Assembly (NCBI GenBank): GCA_040755725.1
Contig: JBFMAI010000040.1
Location: 1-64,000, forward strand
Length of the DNA: 64,000 nucleotides
Direction of reading: 5' to 3'
Source of the DNA: JBFMAI01 sp040755725
GTDB lineage: Bacteria; Planctomycetota; Phycisphaerae; UBA1845; Fen-1342
Made by a program: the position numbers and the translations under genes. Positions 39,329 through 49,112 of this stretch are shown piece after piece; within the stretch, counting starts at the first letter, position 1; every line of letters starts with the position of its first letter. The notes beneath the pieces were generated by a model, which was not told where the DNA came from, did no database searches, and saw nothing but the letters and a program-made list of their open reading frames with translations.

Positions 39329-40518
39329 TGGGCGTCTTCCTCGTGCGACAGGTCGATCGCGACAGTGGCGTGGAGTTGGCGCGTTTCGCCGCGCCGAACT
39401 TCCTCGCCAATGAGGGCATCAGCCACGTCCTGCGCCAGCTCTTCCCGCCGTACGACGCGGCGATGTCGTTCCAGATCGGTGTGACTGGCGCGACGACGGG
39501 CTACCCCAACGCGCGGCCGAACTCGGGTGGCGGTGCAGCGTTCGGGCTGACGCTGACGTTCGCGCAGGTCACCGCCGCCGGCGCGAACGAGGGTGGCGCG
39601 TACACGAATGCGATGCGCACCTCGTTCGGCTACAGCCGCCAGGCGGTTGCCTTCACTGCTTCGCTCGAAGCGGACGGCGGCGCGCTCGTGTCGCCCGAGG
39701 TCGAGTTCCCGAACAACCACAGTTGGACGCCGCAGGCGGCGTCGGCGTGGGATCTGCCCTGGACGCCGGACGAGGTCGAGCAGCCGCCACCGGAGTGGAC
39801 GCCGCGGGAGTCGTGGGAGCCGGAGGTCGGCTTCCCCTGGCAGCGCCCACGCAAGCGCTGCGGCGAGACCTGCGACCCGTGGAACCCGGATGACTGCCTG
39901 TACTCGTACATGCACCAGTGGGACGCCAGCGGCGACCTCGACTGGCTGTGCGACTTCCGGAAGATGGGTGGGTTCCCCATCACGCTGGCGTTCCTGGCGG
40001 ACAGCTCGCGCAACAAGCTGGTCGCCGCGGCGGGCTTCCGCGCGCCGGTGTTGCTGCGTCCCGGCACCAGCCTGCATGTGCGCTACCAGGCGCGGGTCTT
40101 CGGGCGCGTCACCGCCGACTTCGCGTTGCGCTTCGCCAAGTACGCCTTCCAGAAGACCGGCAGCCGGTACACGACGATCTACTGCCGGCCGCTCCTCGCG
40201 CCGGCGCCGGCGTTCCACCGCCGATTGACCTACGCCGACATCGCGCCGTTCTTCGCCACGCACTTCGCCGCCGTCGCGCTCACGTCCTGGACATTCGTCG
40301 CCGGCCCGCCCGTGCGCGTCGACTCGGTTACGACGCCGCAATGGACCAACAACAGTGGCGCCGCGCTGGGTCCCTTCGGCGGCCTGGCGGTCTATGGCCT
40401 AGTCGGTGGCAGCAACGAGCTGATGTGGATCACACCGATCGATCCACTGGTCAGTGTGCCCGCCGGAGATGTATTGCGCGTGCCGAACAAGGTGCGGCTT
40501 GTGCTGGAGAGTCTCTGA
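39328..40518 (+). CDS. Hypothetical tail-tip/fibre protein
   Basis: A 396-aa protein. The N-terminal part (RQVDRDSGVELARFAAPNFL, then VTGATTGYPNARPNSGGGAA) is glycine-rich and beta-like. A central proline/tryptophan-rich stretch (WTPDEVEQPPPEWTPRESWE) precedes a cysteine-containing segment (CGETCDPWNPDDC). ATG 39328 overlaps the previous stop, and its own stop overlaps the next ATG. Location suggests a fibre or tip component shared with the large cysteine-rich protein. Confidence 0.6.
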   Translation: MGVFLVRQVDRDSGVELARFAAPNFLANEGISHVLRQLFPPYDAAMSFQIGVTGATTGYPNARPNSGGGAAFGLTLTFAQVTAAGANEGGAYTNAMRTSFGYSRQAVAFTASLEADGGALVSPEVEFPNNHSWTPQAASAWDLPWTPDEVEQPPPEWTPRESWEPEVGFPWQRPRKRCGETCDPWNPDDCLYSYMHQWDASGDLDWLCDFRKMGGFPITLAFLADSSRNKLVAAAGFRAPVLLRPGTSLHVRYQARVFGRVTADFALRFAKYAFQKTGSRYTTIYCRPLLAPAPAFHRRLTYADIAPFFATHFAAVALTSWTFVAGPPVRVDSVTTPQWTNNSGAALGPFGGLAVYGLVGGSNELMWITPIDPLVSVPAGDVLRVPNKVRLVLESL

Positions 40519-43430
40519 TGGCGTTCGTCGACATCACCAGCGCGCAGACCACCACGTTCGGGACGCACTCGCACGGTGAGGAGGGCTTCGCCACGCCGGG
40601 CGGTCAGTATCCGGCGCAGCTCAAATGGTCCGACCTGCACCCGCCCGGCGTGAAGGTGCTGCCGAAGGGTTCGGCGCCGGCTGGCGCAGGCGAGATCAAT
40701 TGGGAGGACACACTCGGCGGGAAGTTCGCGCTGGCGCTCGAGAAGCTCGAAGGCCTGCTCTACGTCGTCTTCGGCTCGCGCCCGGGCGCATTCCCGCGCA
40801 CCGGCGGCTACGACAAGTGCCAGTGGTACGACCGCATCCATCCGCGTTGCCTGTGGGGCCCGGAGATGTGGGAGCGGCGCATCCTGGTCGGGCCGCTCGG
40901 CTGCAACGAGACCGGCACGTGCTGGGATTACCAGCCCACGGGCAAGGAGTACGCCGCCCTGGGTGAGAACCCGCCGTGCTGCCCGATGCCCAAGCCACAG
41001 GTGCCGATCCGCACGCGCTCAGGCGATCCGGCGGGGCAGTTCGCGACCGGCACGCACGACCGCGCCTACTTCCCGCTCGGCAGTGTCGAGCGCGACCACC
41101 AGAGCGGCTTCCCGTTCGACCCCGAGGGCTTCGGCTGGTTCGGCGCGACGCAGCCGGGGCGGGTGGACAGCCCGGCGTGGTTGAAGACCGCCAACGGCTA
41201 CACGTGGAAGGCCGGCCAGGCCGTCAAGGTCTACTGGACGAAGCCGGGCAGCATCACGACGCCGACCAGCGTGACGCTCTTCTACCAGCTCAAGGGCCCC
41301 GGTGGCGCGTGGGGTTCGTGGCAGTCCGTCGCGATGGCGCTGTCCGGCGGCAAGTACCAGGCCACGCTCGCGGCGCAGCGCCACGGGACCGAGTGTCGCT
41401 GGTACATCCGCTACTTCTGGAACGACCCCGACCCCCAGAAGCCCGACGTCACGAAGTACGAGCCGGGCGGCGACGCCGCGCCCGCCGCTGACGAGGCCTA
41501 CTCCTTCGCGTGGTACACGCACTTCAACCCGTACGCCTACGGTTTGCCCGAGATGCTGTCCGACTACGGCGGCGTCGATGTCCGTCACGGCACCGACCAC
41601 TTCGAGTGCGACGGCGGCGAGGGCGTACAGCCGGCATTGATCAGCATGCTGCGCTGGGTGCTCTCCTGGCTGGGTGGCGACTGCTGCACGGGCGAGTACG
41701 ACACCTGCGCCGAGACCGACGACCGCTGCGACGCCGTCCATCACAACCCGCGTTTCCGGGGCGGCGACGACGGGCTGTGCTGCGTCCCGATGCCGATCAA
41801 GTTCCGCTGGTCGGGCAGCAATCAGCATCCGCACTACATGACCGGTGGCAAGGCGGGTGGCACCGATACGCAGCCGCTGCACAACCGCGCGGAAGATGCC
41901 GGCAGCCAGGCGGCGCGGAAGACCTGGCGCGGCATCAACATGCTCTACGCCGACGACGAGCACTTCGACAACCCGTTCTACGGCGGCGGCTACTCGTGGG
42001 GCACGGCGCCGGGCACGTTCGTGCTCATGTACAAGCCGAACCACGATCCGTTCGCGAAGGTCTGGGCCAAGTACCCCGAATGGGGCCTGCGGCCGGGCGA
42101 CGTGATCGAGGCCGTACACATCCAGGAGATCGTCGACGCGGTCGACTACCTCGTGGACAAGGGCGTCTGGACGACCATCCCGATCTGCACGCGCAAGCGC
42201 ACGCCCGGGCAGTACATGGGCTACGACTGCGGCCACCATTACGCCGAGGGCTATACGTCCGGCCACGGCACGTACGGCAGCGAGTACCGCAAGGCCTGCG
42301 ACAAGTGCTGCGCGAACGCGGAGGGGTGTTACCCGTACGACCACGCCCTCGGCTATTGGTATCACCAATGGGGGCCCGGCTACGACGACTCGTGGACCGA
42401 GTACCCCGACACCTGCGAAGCATGGCCGGCGCCGACCTGGGAGGAGTGCACGCAGAACTGCTCGTCGGCCAAGTGCCACATGATGAGCCGCAAGAAGGGC
42501 TTCAGCCACTACGACGGCGTCGAGACGACGTCGTGCAAGCGGATGTGGTGGCGCGACACGGTCTGTGATGGCTACGACCCGCTCGGGCAGTTCGGCGGCG
42601 AGGCCGCGCCCGGCTGCGGCTATCACCGGACCGAACGTGGCTGCTACGAGTGGGACTGGCAGAGCCAGGGCTGGGTGGCGAGCCCGAACAAGGGCTACGG
42701 CTGCACGCGGCGCGTCGAGGGCTACAGCTACTACGCCTGCACGCCGGACCAGTGCAACCACGGCTGGGACGACGACCACGGCGGCCTGTTCAAGAAGAAT
42801 CGGCTCGACCACGTTTGGCATCCGGGCCTGTACAGCAAGGCGACGGGCCCGCCCGGCAACGAGTTCAGCGGCAACTGCCTGGGCGACATGTTCGGCTGCG
42901 GGCAGATCTACCCGCTCGGGCCCGATGACGGCCTGTGGTTCCACGAGGTGACCGGGATCTACTGGCGCGGCCTCGTGCCGAGCTGGTTCGATGGCTGCAG
43001 CGGCATGCCGGGCTGCAGCTCGGAGTGCTCGTGGTCGCTGGAGGAGGTCCAGGCGCTGCCGCCGGCGATCCCCGGCTACGGCCACCACGATGAGGACGGT
43101 GACCCCCTCTGCAACGTCTACTACCACGCCGAGACCGGCTGCTTCTCGAGCTGGCAGGGCGCCGCTGCATGTGACGGGCACGTCTGTCGCTGCTCATTGG
43201 GCGACTTCCCGGCGTGCAAGGGCGAGGCGGCGTGGGTCGCGGTCGACCTCAACCTGGACGGCAGCGGGCGGCCGTACCGCAGCTTCCCGGGCCGCGAAGG
43301 CGGATTGCCGCCGTACGAAGGTCGCGGTGTGCCACGCCTGCGGAACTACGACCTGACGATCGACCCGGCGACCTGGATGCACGACTGCCCCTGCGAGACC
43401 TGGACTGGAGCGGGCACATGCGTGATGTAG
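40518..43430 (+). CDS. Giant cysteine-rich tail-tip protein
   Basis: A 970-aa protein with about 45 cysteines by my count, unusual for a phage virion protein, and rich in Trp, Tyr, Gly and His. Cysteines recur in short runs such as PPCCPMP, GGDCCTGEYDTCAETDDRCD, GLCCVPMP, CDKCCANAEGC, TQNCSSAKC and CPCETW. An apparent beta-sandwich (SVTLFYQLKGPGGAWGSWQS) lies around residue 255. No catalytic domain is recognised. It probably folds through disulfides outside the cell or in the virion and could be the receptor-binding protein. It overlaps the following gene by 13 bases. Confidence 0.75.
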   Translation: MAFVDITSAQTTTFGTHSHGEEGFATPGGQYPAQLKWSDLHPPGVKVLPKGSAPAGAGEINWEDTLGGKFALALEKLEGLLYVVFGSRPGAFPRTGGYDKCQWYDRIHPRCLWGPEMWERRILVGPLGCNETGTCWDYQPTGKEYAALGENPPCCPMPKPQVPIRTRSGDPAGQFATGTHDRAYFPLGSVERDHQSGFPFDPEGFGWFGATQPGRVDSPAWLKTANGYTWKAGQAVKVYWTKPGSITTPTSVTLFYQLKGPGGAWGSWQSVAMALSGGKYQATLAAQRHGTECRWYIRYFWNDPDPQKPDVTKYEPGGDAAPAADEAYSFAWYTHFNPYAYGLPEMLSDYGGVDVRHGTDHFECDGGEGVQPALISMLRWVLSWLGGDCCTGEYDTCAETDDRCDAVHHNPRFRGGDDGLCCVPMPIKFRWSGSNQHPHYMTGGKAGGTDTQPLHNRAEDAGSQAARKTWRGINMLYADDEHFDNPFYGGGYSWGTAPGTFVLMYKPNHDPFAKVWAKYPEWGLRPGDVIEAVHIQEIVDAVDYLVDKGVWTTIPICTRKRTPGQYMGYDCGHHYAEGYTSGHGTYGSEYRKACDKCCANAEGCYPYDHALGYWYHQWGPGYDDSWTEYPDTCEAWPAPTWEECTQNCSSAKCHMMSRKKGFSHYDGVETTSCKRMWWRDTVCDGYDPLGQFGGEAAPGCGYHRTERGCYEWDWQSQGWVASPNKGYGCTRRVEGYSYYACTPDQCNHGWDDDHGGLFKKNRLDHVWHPGLYSKATGPPGNEFSGNCLGDMFGCGQIYPLGPDDGLWFHEVTGIYWRGLVPSWFDGCSGMPGCSSECSWSLEEVQALPPAIPGYGHHDEDGDPLCNVYYHAETGCFSSWQGAAACDGHVCRCSLGDFPACKGEAAWVAVDLNLDGSGRPYRSFPGREGGLPPYEGRGVPRLRNYDLTIDPATWMHDCPCETWTGAGTCVM

Positions 43431-44119
43431 GCGAGACACTTGATCGACAGGGCTTCGTGCCGCTCGCGCCCGTCGGCGTTGGCGCGCCGGGGTTCGACTA
43501 CCTGGTGCGGCGTGGCTGGTCGCCCGCGCACGTGGCGAAGGCGGCGGAGCGCTTCTGGCTGCGGTACGACCCACGCGAGCGGTGCGTGGTGTTCCCCCAC
43601 ATCGCCTGCGGGAGCGTCGTCCACTGGACCAGCCGGACGATCGGTCCGACGACGCTCCGGCGCTACCGCAGCGTGGACAAGTACCGGCCCGAGCCGCCGA
43701 ACGACCAGTGTCAGCGTTTCACCGTCTATGACGCGGACGCGGTGTGCGCCGGCGGCGACACCCTGTTCATCTGCGAGGGCCCGCTCGACGCGATCTCGGT
43801 TTGGCTGGCTGGCGATGGCGACGTCGTCGTTGCCACGGCGCTCTTCGGAGCATGGGCGTCACCGATCCAGCTCGCGCTACTGCGTGGGGTGCGGCCGCTG
43901 TACCAGCGCGTCTTCGTGATGCTCGACGCCGATGCGATCGGGCAGGGCCAGGAACTCACCGGCAAACTCGACGCCGGCGTGATCGACGTCGGCCAGGAAC
44001 ACGACGACCCGGGGGCGATGCCCATCGACGAACTGCGCCGGCTTGCCACCTTCGCCGTCACGTCCGACCAGCGGCGCATTGCCTGGCCATTGGCAAGGAG
44101 GGAATTGCTATGCCGGTGA
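43418..44119 (+). CDS. TOPRIM-domain protein (DnaG-like)
   Basis: A 233-aa protein with the TOPRIM metal-binding motif: catalytic Glu120 in TLFICEGPLDAISVWLAG and the DxD pair Asp170/Asp172 in RVFVMLDADAIG, then EHDDPGAM. The N-terminal 70 residues lack a DnaG zinc finger but contain an alpha/beta part (FDYLVRRGWSPAHVAKAAER). TOPRIM proteins act in primases, nucleases and nick-joining enzymes. Its place after the tail genes, far from the replication module, is unusual. Confidence 0.8.
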   Translation: MRDVGETLDRQGFVPLAPVGVGAPGFDYLVRRGWSPAHVAKAAERFWLRYDPRERCVVFPHIACGSVVHWTSRTIGPTTLRRYRSVDKYRPEPPNDQCQRFTVYDADAVCAGGDTLFICEGPLDAISVWLAGDGDVVVATALFGAWASPIQLALLRGVRPLYQRVFVMLDADAIGQGQELTGKLDAGVIDVGQEHDDPGAMPIDELRRLATFAVTSDQRRIAWPLARRELLCR

Positions 44120-44436
44120 TCTCGATCCGAGTCGGTCCGAAACGCGTGCACCTGACCGCGTACTGCCCGGATGACGAGTTGGGCTTGCTCGCGTGCGATT
44201 ACATCCTCGGCCGCGCGGCTGAGCTGCTCGCTGGCACGAGCGAAGCGGAACTGCGGCGGTGGCTGATCGAACGCGACCCGGAGGTCGCCGAGTTATTCGC
44301 CAGGCTCGACGCCGGCTGGAGGTTGCCGAAGCGCCGCGACATGACGGTCGACCCCAGCAACGCGCCGGCCGAGGCGCGAATCGTGGAACACCTGCTGCGC
44401 GAACGGATGGAACAGTGTGCGGCGCGGAAAGGATGA
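44110..44436 (+). CDS. Hypothetical protein
   Basis: A 108-aa mixed alpha/beta protein (MPVISIRVGPKRVHLTAYCP at the start) whose ATG overlaps the end of the TOPRIM gene by 10 bases, so the two are co-translated. A helical charged middle (ELRRWLIERDPEVAELFARL) may be a protein interface. No family is recognised. Confidence 0.55.
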   Translation: MPVISIRVGPKRVHLTAYCPDDELGLLACDYILGRAAELLAGTSEAELRRWLIERDPEVAELFARLDAGWRLPKRRDMTVDPSNAPAEARIVEHLLRERMEQCAARKG

Positions 44437-44514
44437 CGCTGCTGCGCTCGTGAATGCACCGGCGGGTACGACGCTCGCCGAACGAACGACATTCGAAGGA
44501 ATGGAGGCCTGAAC

Positions 44515-45054
44515 ATGACGAGCATCTTCGAAGTCACTGACTGGGCGCACGTGGCGTCCTTCTTCGTCTGGACCCTGGCGGTCTGCGCGCTCGCCAAGGC
44601 GATCTTCGGGTCGTTCCCGGCGGCCGAGCTTCAGTACCGGCTGTCGCTGCGCGATCAGCCGAAGCGGCAACGCCTCAGTCGGCTCAACTGGGAGCTGGCC
44701 AACCGCACGAAGTGGGACGAGGACGTGGTCCGTGGGTCGCCGCACGCCGCCGCCGTGCCGCTCACCGAGCCCGAACTCGACGTTCGCCGTGCCGAACTCC
44801 AGCGCCTGTCACGAACGTCGTTGCCATGGCGCGCCCTGCAGTACCTCCTCGGCTGCTGGGCCTGCCAGACCTTCTGGACGGCCGCCCTGATCTACGCCGT
44901 CACCGCCGGTGTCACGGCGCCAGGCGCATGGTTCTTCTCCGCCGCCGCCTACTCCGGCGCGGCTGTGCTGCTGTCGACGCTGCACGGCCTGGCACCATCT
45001 CCGCGTCCGGAGGCGGCACCGCCTCGAGGCGGCTGCAAGGGCTGCGGTAAGTGA
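44515..45054 (+). CDS. DUF1360-like integral membrane protein
   Basis: A 179-aa membrane protein with an N-terminal transmembrane segment (VASFFVWTLAVCALAKAIF) and two further ones near the C-terminus (LLGCWACQTFWTAALIYAVT, GAWFFSAAAYSGAAVLLSTL), ending GGCKGCGK. The CWACQTFW motif in a membrane helix recalls DUF1360 proteins of unknown role. GGAGGCCTGAAC precedes its ATG. It is the last recognisable phage gene, 55 bp from the ars island. Confidence 0.65.
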   Translation: MTSIFEVTDWAHVASFFVWTLAVCALAKAIFGSFPAAELQYRLSLRDQPKRQRLSRLNWELANRTKWDEDVVRGSPHAAAVPLTEPELDVRRAELQRLSRTSLPWRALQYLLGCWACQTFWTAALIYAVTAGVTAPGAWFFSAAAYSGAAVLLSTLHGLAPSPRPEAAPPRGGCKGCGK

Positions 45055-45467
45055 AGGTTAGTCCACCCGATGGGGCCAGTCCTGCCGGTCACGTGTTCAA
45101 CGACGTCAGCTAGTCAGGTTCCATTCGGATTCTGCGTAAATACGCTGCAACGCGATCACGGATTTGGTCACGCACCGCTGCAAAAACCCGCAACCTGTCG
45201 TCGTCCGATCCGGTGGTGGCGGCCGGGTCCTCGAATGGCCAGTGCTCAATGCGATCCGCGCCGAGAAACACGGGACACGACTCTCGCGCGCCATCGCAGA
45301 CCGTTACAACCAGATCGAACGACTGATCGGTGAATTCGCTCACGTGTTTGCTCGTCTGCGTTGAGATGTCGATATCGACATCGCTCATCGCGATTATCGC
45401 GAGGGGGTGGACGAATCCAGACGGGGCTGATCCTGCAGAGTGGACGTCCCACTCGTCGCCGGCGAGG

Positions 45468-46271
<804 letters not shown>

Positions 46272-46273
46272 GG

Positions 46274-47497
46274 CTACACCTCTTGGAACGTGGCGCAAGG
46301 ATCGAGTCGAGCCGCGCTACGCGCCGGCAGGCAACTGGCCAATAGTGCCACACCGACCGAAATCCCGACCGCGAGCAGCACGAGCATCGGCATCGGCATT
46401 ACGACTATACCTGCTACACGGGGGCCGAGTACGACCGCCAAGACCGTGCCCAGTAAGAAGCCACCGACGCCACCCGCCAAGCCGAGTAGCAGACCCTTGA
46501 GCAGAAACATGCGGAGAATCAGGCCTGAGCTGGCGCCAAGCGCCATCAACGTGCCGATTTCGCGGCGGCGCTCGAAGACGTTGGCATACATGTAATTCGC
46601 AATACCGGCAACACCCACCAGCACAATGATCCCGATGAAGATCATCGACAGCCGCGACATCATGCGGTTCGTCTTGACCTGCGTATCGACGACCTGCGTG
46701 ACGGTCACCACCTTGGCGTCCGGCAGCAGCTTGTTAATCTTCTGCACCAGCCCGCCGGAGATCTCGTTGCAGCAGCCAACGATCTCGATCGCGTTGATCA
46801 CCGGGCCCTTGCCGAGCATCTCCTGTACGGTGTGCAGGTGGGCGAACAAGCGGGCGTCGTCCACCGTGCCGGTTTGCGGGAGCACGGCGGAGACCGTGAA
46901 CGTGCGGTCCAGCACTTCGATGCTGTCGCCTGCTTTCAGGCCGAGCAGACTCACGAGGTCGGCGCCGACCAGGGCTTCGTCAGGCGCCAAGTCGTTCACA
47001 ACGCGCTGTCGCACGAGCGTTTCCTGTGCCGGGGGCTTGAACGCGTCCGGCACGTCGGCCACATCGCCGCAACCTTCCAAGGGCCGAGCGAAGAGACCGG
47101 CGCCTTGCCACGCCGCTTTGGCCGAGAACTCGCTCTTCGGTAGGATGCCAGTCAGCGTGAACCGGCGGCCCTGGATCTCGACGGCCGCGGACAGTTTCGG
47201 CGAGAGATTGTCGAGTCCCTGGAGATCGGAGAGCGTCAATGTCGTGACGTATTCCTCCGGGATGTCATCGTTTTGCATGTCGGCGCTGTAGTAGTCCTGC
47301 ACCGAGGCGGACTTGGGCAGCACGAGGATGTTGGCGCCGAGCGCGTCGAGTTCTCGGGCCACGGCCTTCTCCGAGTAGAACGTGATGTTCTTGATGGAGA
47401 CGACGACCGCGATGCCGAGCAGGATGGCAACGAAGCTGGTCGCCAACTGGCTCTTGCGCTCGAACATCTCGCGCCAGACGAGCTTTCGTAGTTGCAC
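46274..47497 (-). CDS. FtsX-like permease with periplasmic cysteines
   Basis: A 407-aa MacB/FtsX-type permease: N-terminal transmembrane helix (SFVAILLGIAVVVSIKNI), a large extracytoplasmic domain, then three C-terminal helices including IGIIVLVGVAGIANYMYANV with the adjacent ERRREIGTLMALGAS motif. Its extracytoplasmic domain contains several cysteines (EGCGDVA, VGCCNEISGG) unusual for this family and suggestive of binding arsenic, metal or a thiol adduct. It forms a transporter with the downstream ATPase. Confidence 0.88.
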   Translation of the reverse strand: MQLRKLVWREMFERKSQLATSFVAILLGIAVVVSIKNITFYSEKAVARELDALGANILVLPKSASVQDYYSADMQNDDIPEEYVTTLTLSDLQGLDNLSPKLSAAVEIQGRRFTLTGILPKSEFSAKAAWQGAGLFARPLEGCGDVADVPDAFKPPAQETLVRQRVVNDLAPDEALVGADLVSLLGLKAGDSIEVLDRTFTVSAVLPQTGTVDDARLFAHLHTVQEMLGKGPVINAIEIVGCCNEISGGLVQKINKLLPDAKVVTVTQVVDTQVKTNRMMSRLSMIFIGIIVLVGVAGIANYMYANVFERRREIGTLMALGASSGLILRMFLLKGLLLGLAGGVGGFLLGTVLAVVLGPRVAGIVVMPMPMLVLLAVGISVGVALLASCLPARSAARLDPCATFQEV

Positions 47498-47509
47498 GGG
47501 TACCTCCGG

Positions 47510-48388
47510 TTAGGGCTTGTTCTGGCCGCCGGCGGTCTGGGCGGCGGGCTTCTTCGGAGGACAGCAGCCGCTACCAGGCGCGCACGCAGACGCGGCCTGC
47601 TTCATTGCGGCGATGATGTCCGCCTTGTTCGTCGCGCCCGTAAGGGTCGCGATGGGGCGGCCCGGCGGAGCCAGCAAGACTGTAATGGCGTCCTCCGTTT
47701 CAGGTCTGACGCGCAGCTTCTTGAGGAAGTCAGCTTCCGCCTCGTCGGTGGGATCCACGGACAGAACTGCCGTCTGGCCCGCGTAGAGTTTGTCCGCCTT
47801 GAACTCAGTGACGCCCCGCATCGCCTCGGCATTGTGGCTCGTCTTTCCGTTCTGGACGCATACCAGCACCAGCTTGCGATCCTGAAGCGCTTTGAGACAT
47901 CCAGCCTCACCCGGGCTTACGAACGCCTGCTCAAGCTGCTTCGCATCGAAGTTGCGGAGCCAGCTTTTCGTGATCGCACCAGTCGGGGCGATGGCAAGAA
48001 TCAGCGGCATCGGCGCCCGGCTGACACGAAACCTATCAACAGCCGCCTTCTCCAGCGGATCGGTCACATCAATCGCGATGACTTCGGCCTTCGCCGGCAT
48101 CTCCTCGACGCCGGACTCGAGCGCCGCGCGCATTGACTGTGTAGGCTCGTCAGCAGCGCGGAAGAAGAAGACGAAGGCATACTTGCTCGCCTTGGCGACG
48201 CGGTCGAGCGCGACAACGCTGAGCTCCGCCTCCGCTGGCAGCGGCTGTGCTTCCTGGGCGGTCACCTCGGCGGAGGAGTCCGTTGTCTCCTTTGCACCGG
48301 TAGTCTGTCCCCACGCGACTGGGCCCACCGCCAACGCGACTGCCACCATGACCATCAACTTGCTTGACTGCATCCACGTTCGATTCAT
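47510..48388 (-). CDS. Secreted thioredoxin-like protein of a metal-responsive operon
   Basis: A 292-aa protein with a signal peptide (MVMVAVALAVGPVAWGQ). Two thioredoxin-fold-like stretches are suggested (KYAFVFFFRAADEPTQSMRA, then DRKLVLVCVQNGKTSHNAEA) but neither has a CxxC pair. The C-terminus ends ACAPGSGCCPPKK, a cysteine-rich tail that could bind metal. GAGGAG lies before ATG 48388. It is encoded between ArsR and the ABC transporter permease, so it may deliver substrate to the transporter. Confidence 0.65.
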   Translation of the reverse strand: MNRTWMQSSKLMVMVAVALAVGPVAWGQTTGAKETTDSSAEVTAQEAQPLPAEAELSVVALDRVAKASKYAFVFFFRAADEPTQSMRAALESGVEEMPAKAEVIAIDVTDPLEKAAVDRFRVSRAPMPLILAIAPTGAITKSWLRNFDAKQLEQAFVSPGEAGCLKALQDRKLVLVCVQNGKTSHNAEAMRGVTEFKADKLYAGQTAVLSVDPTDEAEADFLKKLRVRPETEDAITVLLAPPGRPIATLTGATNKADIIAAMKQAASACAPGSGCCPPKKPAAQTAGGQNKP

Positions 48389-48501
48389 CTTGTTGCTCCT
48401 CGTGCGGCGTGTTGATCCGCCTGCTCGCTGTCGTTCCGGCGTGCAAGCCGTCCCGCCGCACTTGTCAGAATGTCCGAGCAGCCTGGCTGCTCCTTTCCTC
48501 C

Positions 48502-48900
48502 TCACCGCGTTGCGACCACATCGTCCTTGGGCGCGGCCCGACGCCTTTCCGCACAAAGCGGTCCGCACAGTCCCCCGCTGCGTTGGAGCCGCTTCAGCGC
48601 ATCCATATCCGCCGCGGCTTGTGGCAGTTCCCGGCGTACCGATTCCAGCCACGCCACGATCGACCGCTGTGTTTCGCTTCGGGGTTCCGCCAGGGAGTAA
48701 TACATCCACATGCCCTCGCGCCGATCGACTACGAGCTCGGCCTGCCGCAGAACGGCCAGGTGGCGCGAGGCCTTCGGCTGGCCGATGTCGAGCACCTTGG
48801 TCATCTCGCACACGCAGAGTTCGCCGCTGCTGAGCAAGCTCAGAATCCGCAGCCTCGTTTCGTCTGCGAGGGCCTTAAACAGCTCTACCGTTCTGCGCAT
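48502..48900 (-). CDS. arsR: ArsR-family metalloregulator
   Basis: A 132-aa winged-helix repressor: LFKALADETRLRILSLLSSG, the metal-sensing ELCVCEM (Cys29, Cys31) and recognition helix QPKASRHLAVLRQAELV. ELCVCxL/M is the classic arsenite site of ArsR. It heads the operon ArsR, thioredoxin-like, permease, ATPase, arsC and should repress it. GAGGGA precedes the ATG. The C-terminus carries an extra GGLCGPLC cysteine pair. Confidence 0.92.
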   Translation of the reverse strand: MRRTVELFKALADETRLRILSLLSSGELCVCEMTKVLDIGQPKASRHLAVLRQAELVVDRREGMWMYYSLAEPRSETQRSIVAWLESVRRELPQAAADMDALKRLQRSGGLCGPLCAERRRAAPKDDVVATR

Positions 48901-48926
48901 GCCTGTGGTCCCTCTGGTTCATACGG

Positions 48927-48973
48927 ATATACGCATAAGCAGATATAGTATCGACCCGGGCGGGCTGGTGCAA
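48927..48973 (-). promoter_or_regulatory. Promoter and operator of the second ArsR operon
   Basis: Read on the minus strand, a -35-like TTGCAC (48968-48973) and -10-like TACTAT (48945-48950) are separated by 17 bp. Immediately downstream lies an imperfect palindrome ATATACGCATAAGCAGATAT (48927-48946, plus-strand reading) that would be covered by a dimeric ArsR. It is the only strongly AT-rich island between 48900 and 49112; the rest of that gap holds no gene. Confidence 0.65.
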
Positions 48974-49112
48974 TAGCCGCGGACATGAAAAACCACAGGC
49001 TCATACCGGGACCGCCTTACCGGACTTGAGTGCGCGCGGTGGCTGGACGCCCGTAACTGACTGTACTGCAATAGGTTATGGCTGTCGGTCGTGGAGTGCC
49101 CGCGCCGCAGCC

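Larger units (their letters stand above)
5306..45109. mobile_element. Siphovirus-like prophage in tRNA-Pro
   Basis: The element runs from the tRNA-Pro 3' end through an integration module, a replication and recombination module, terminase, portal, capsid, tail tube, tape measure and tail tip. The last phage-like gene ends at 45054 and host-like arsC begins (stop codon) at 45110, so the right end is placed in that 55-bp gap. I could not see a second copy of the tRNA 3' sequence there, so the boundary is provisional. Morphogenesis looks intact with no obvious pseudogenes. No contractile sheath gene was seen. Confidence 0.85.

Noticed and set aside
41019..43181. A 720-codon leftward frame antisense to the cysteine-rich tail gene
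   Set aside because: Valine/alanine/arginine-rich shadow composition with no start context; the sense frame fits operon spacing on both sides.
45115..45121. CAGGTTC, shared with the tRNA-Pro T-arm, as attR
   Set aside because: A 7-base match is expected by chance and it lies within arsC coding sequence.
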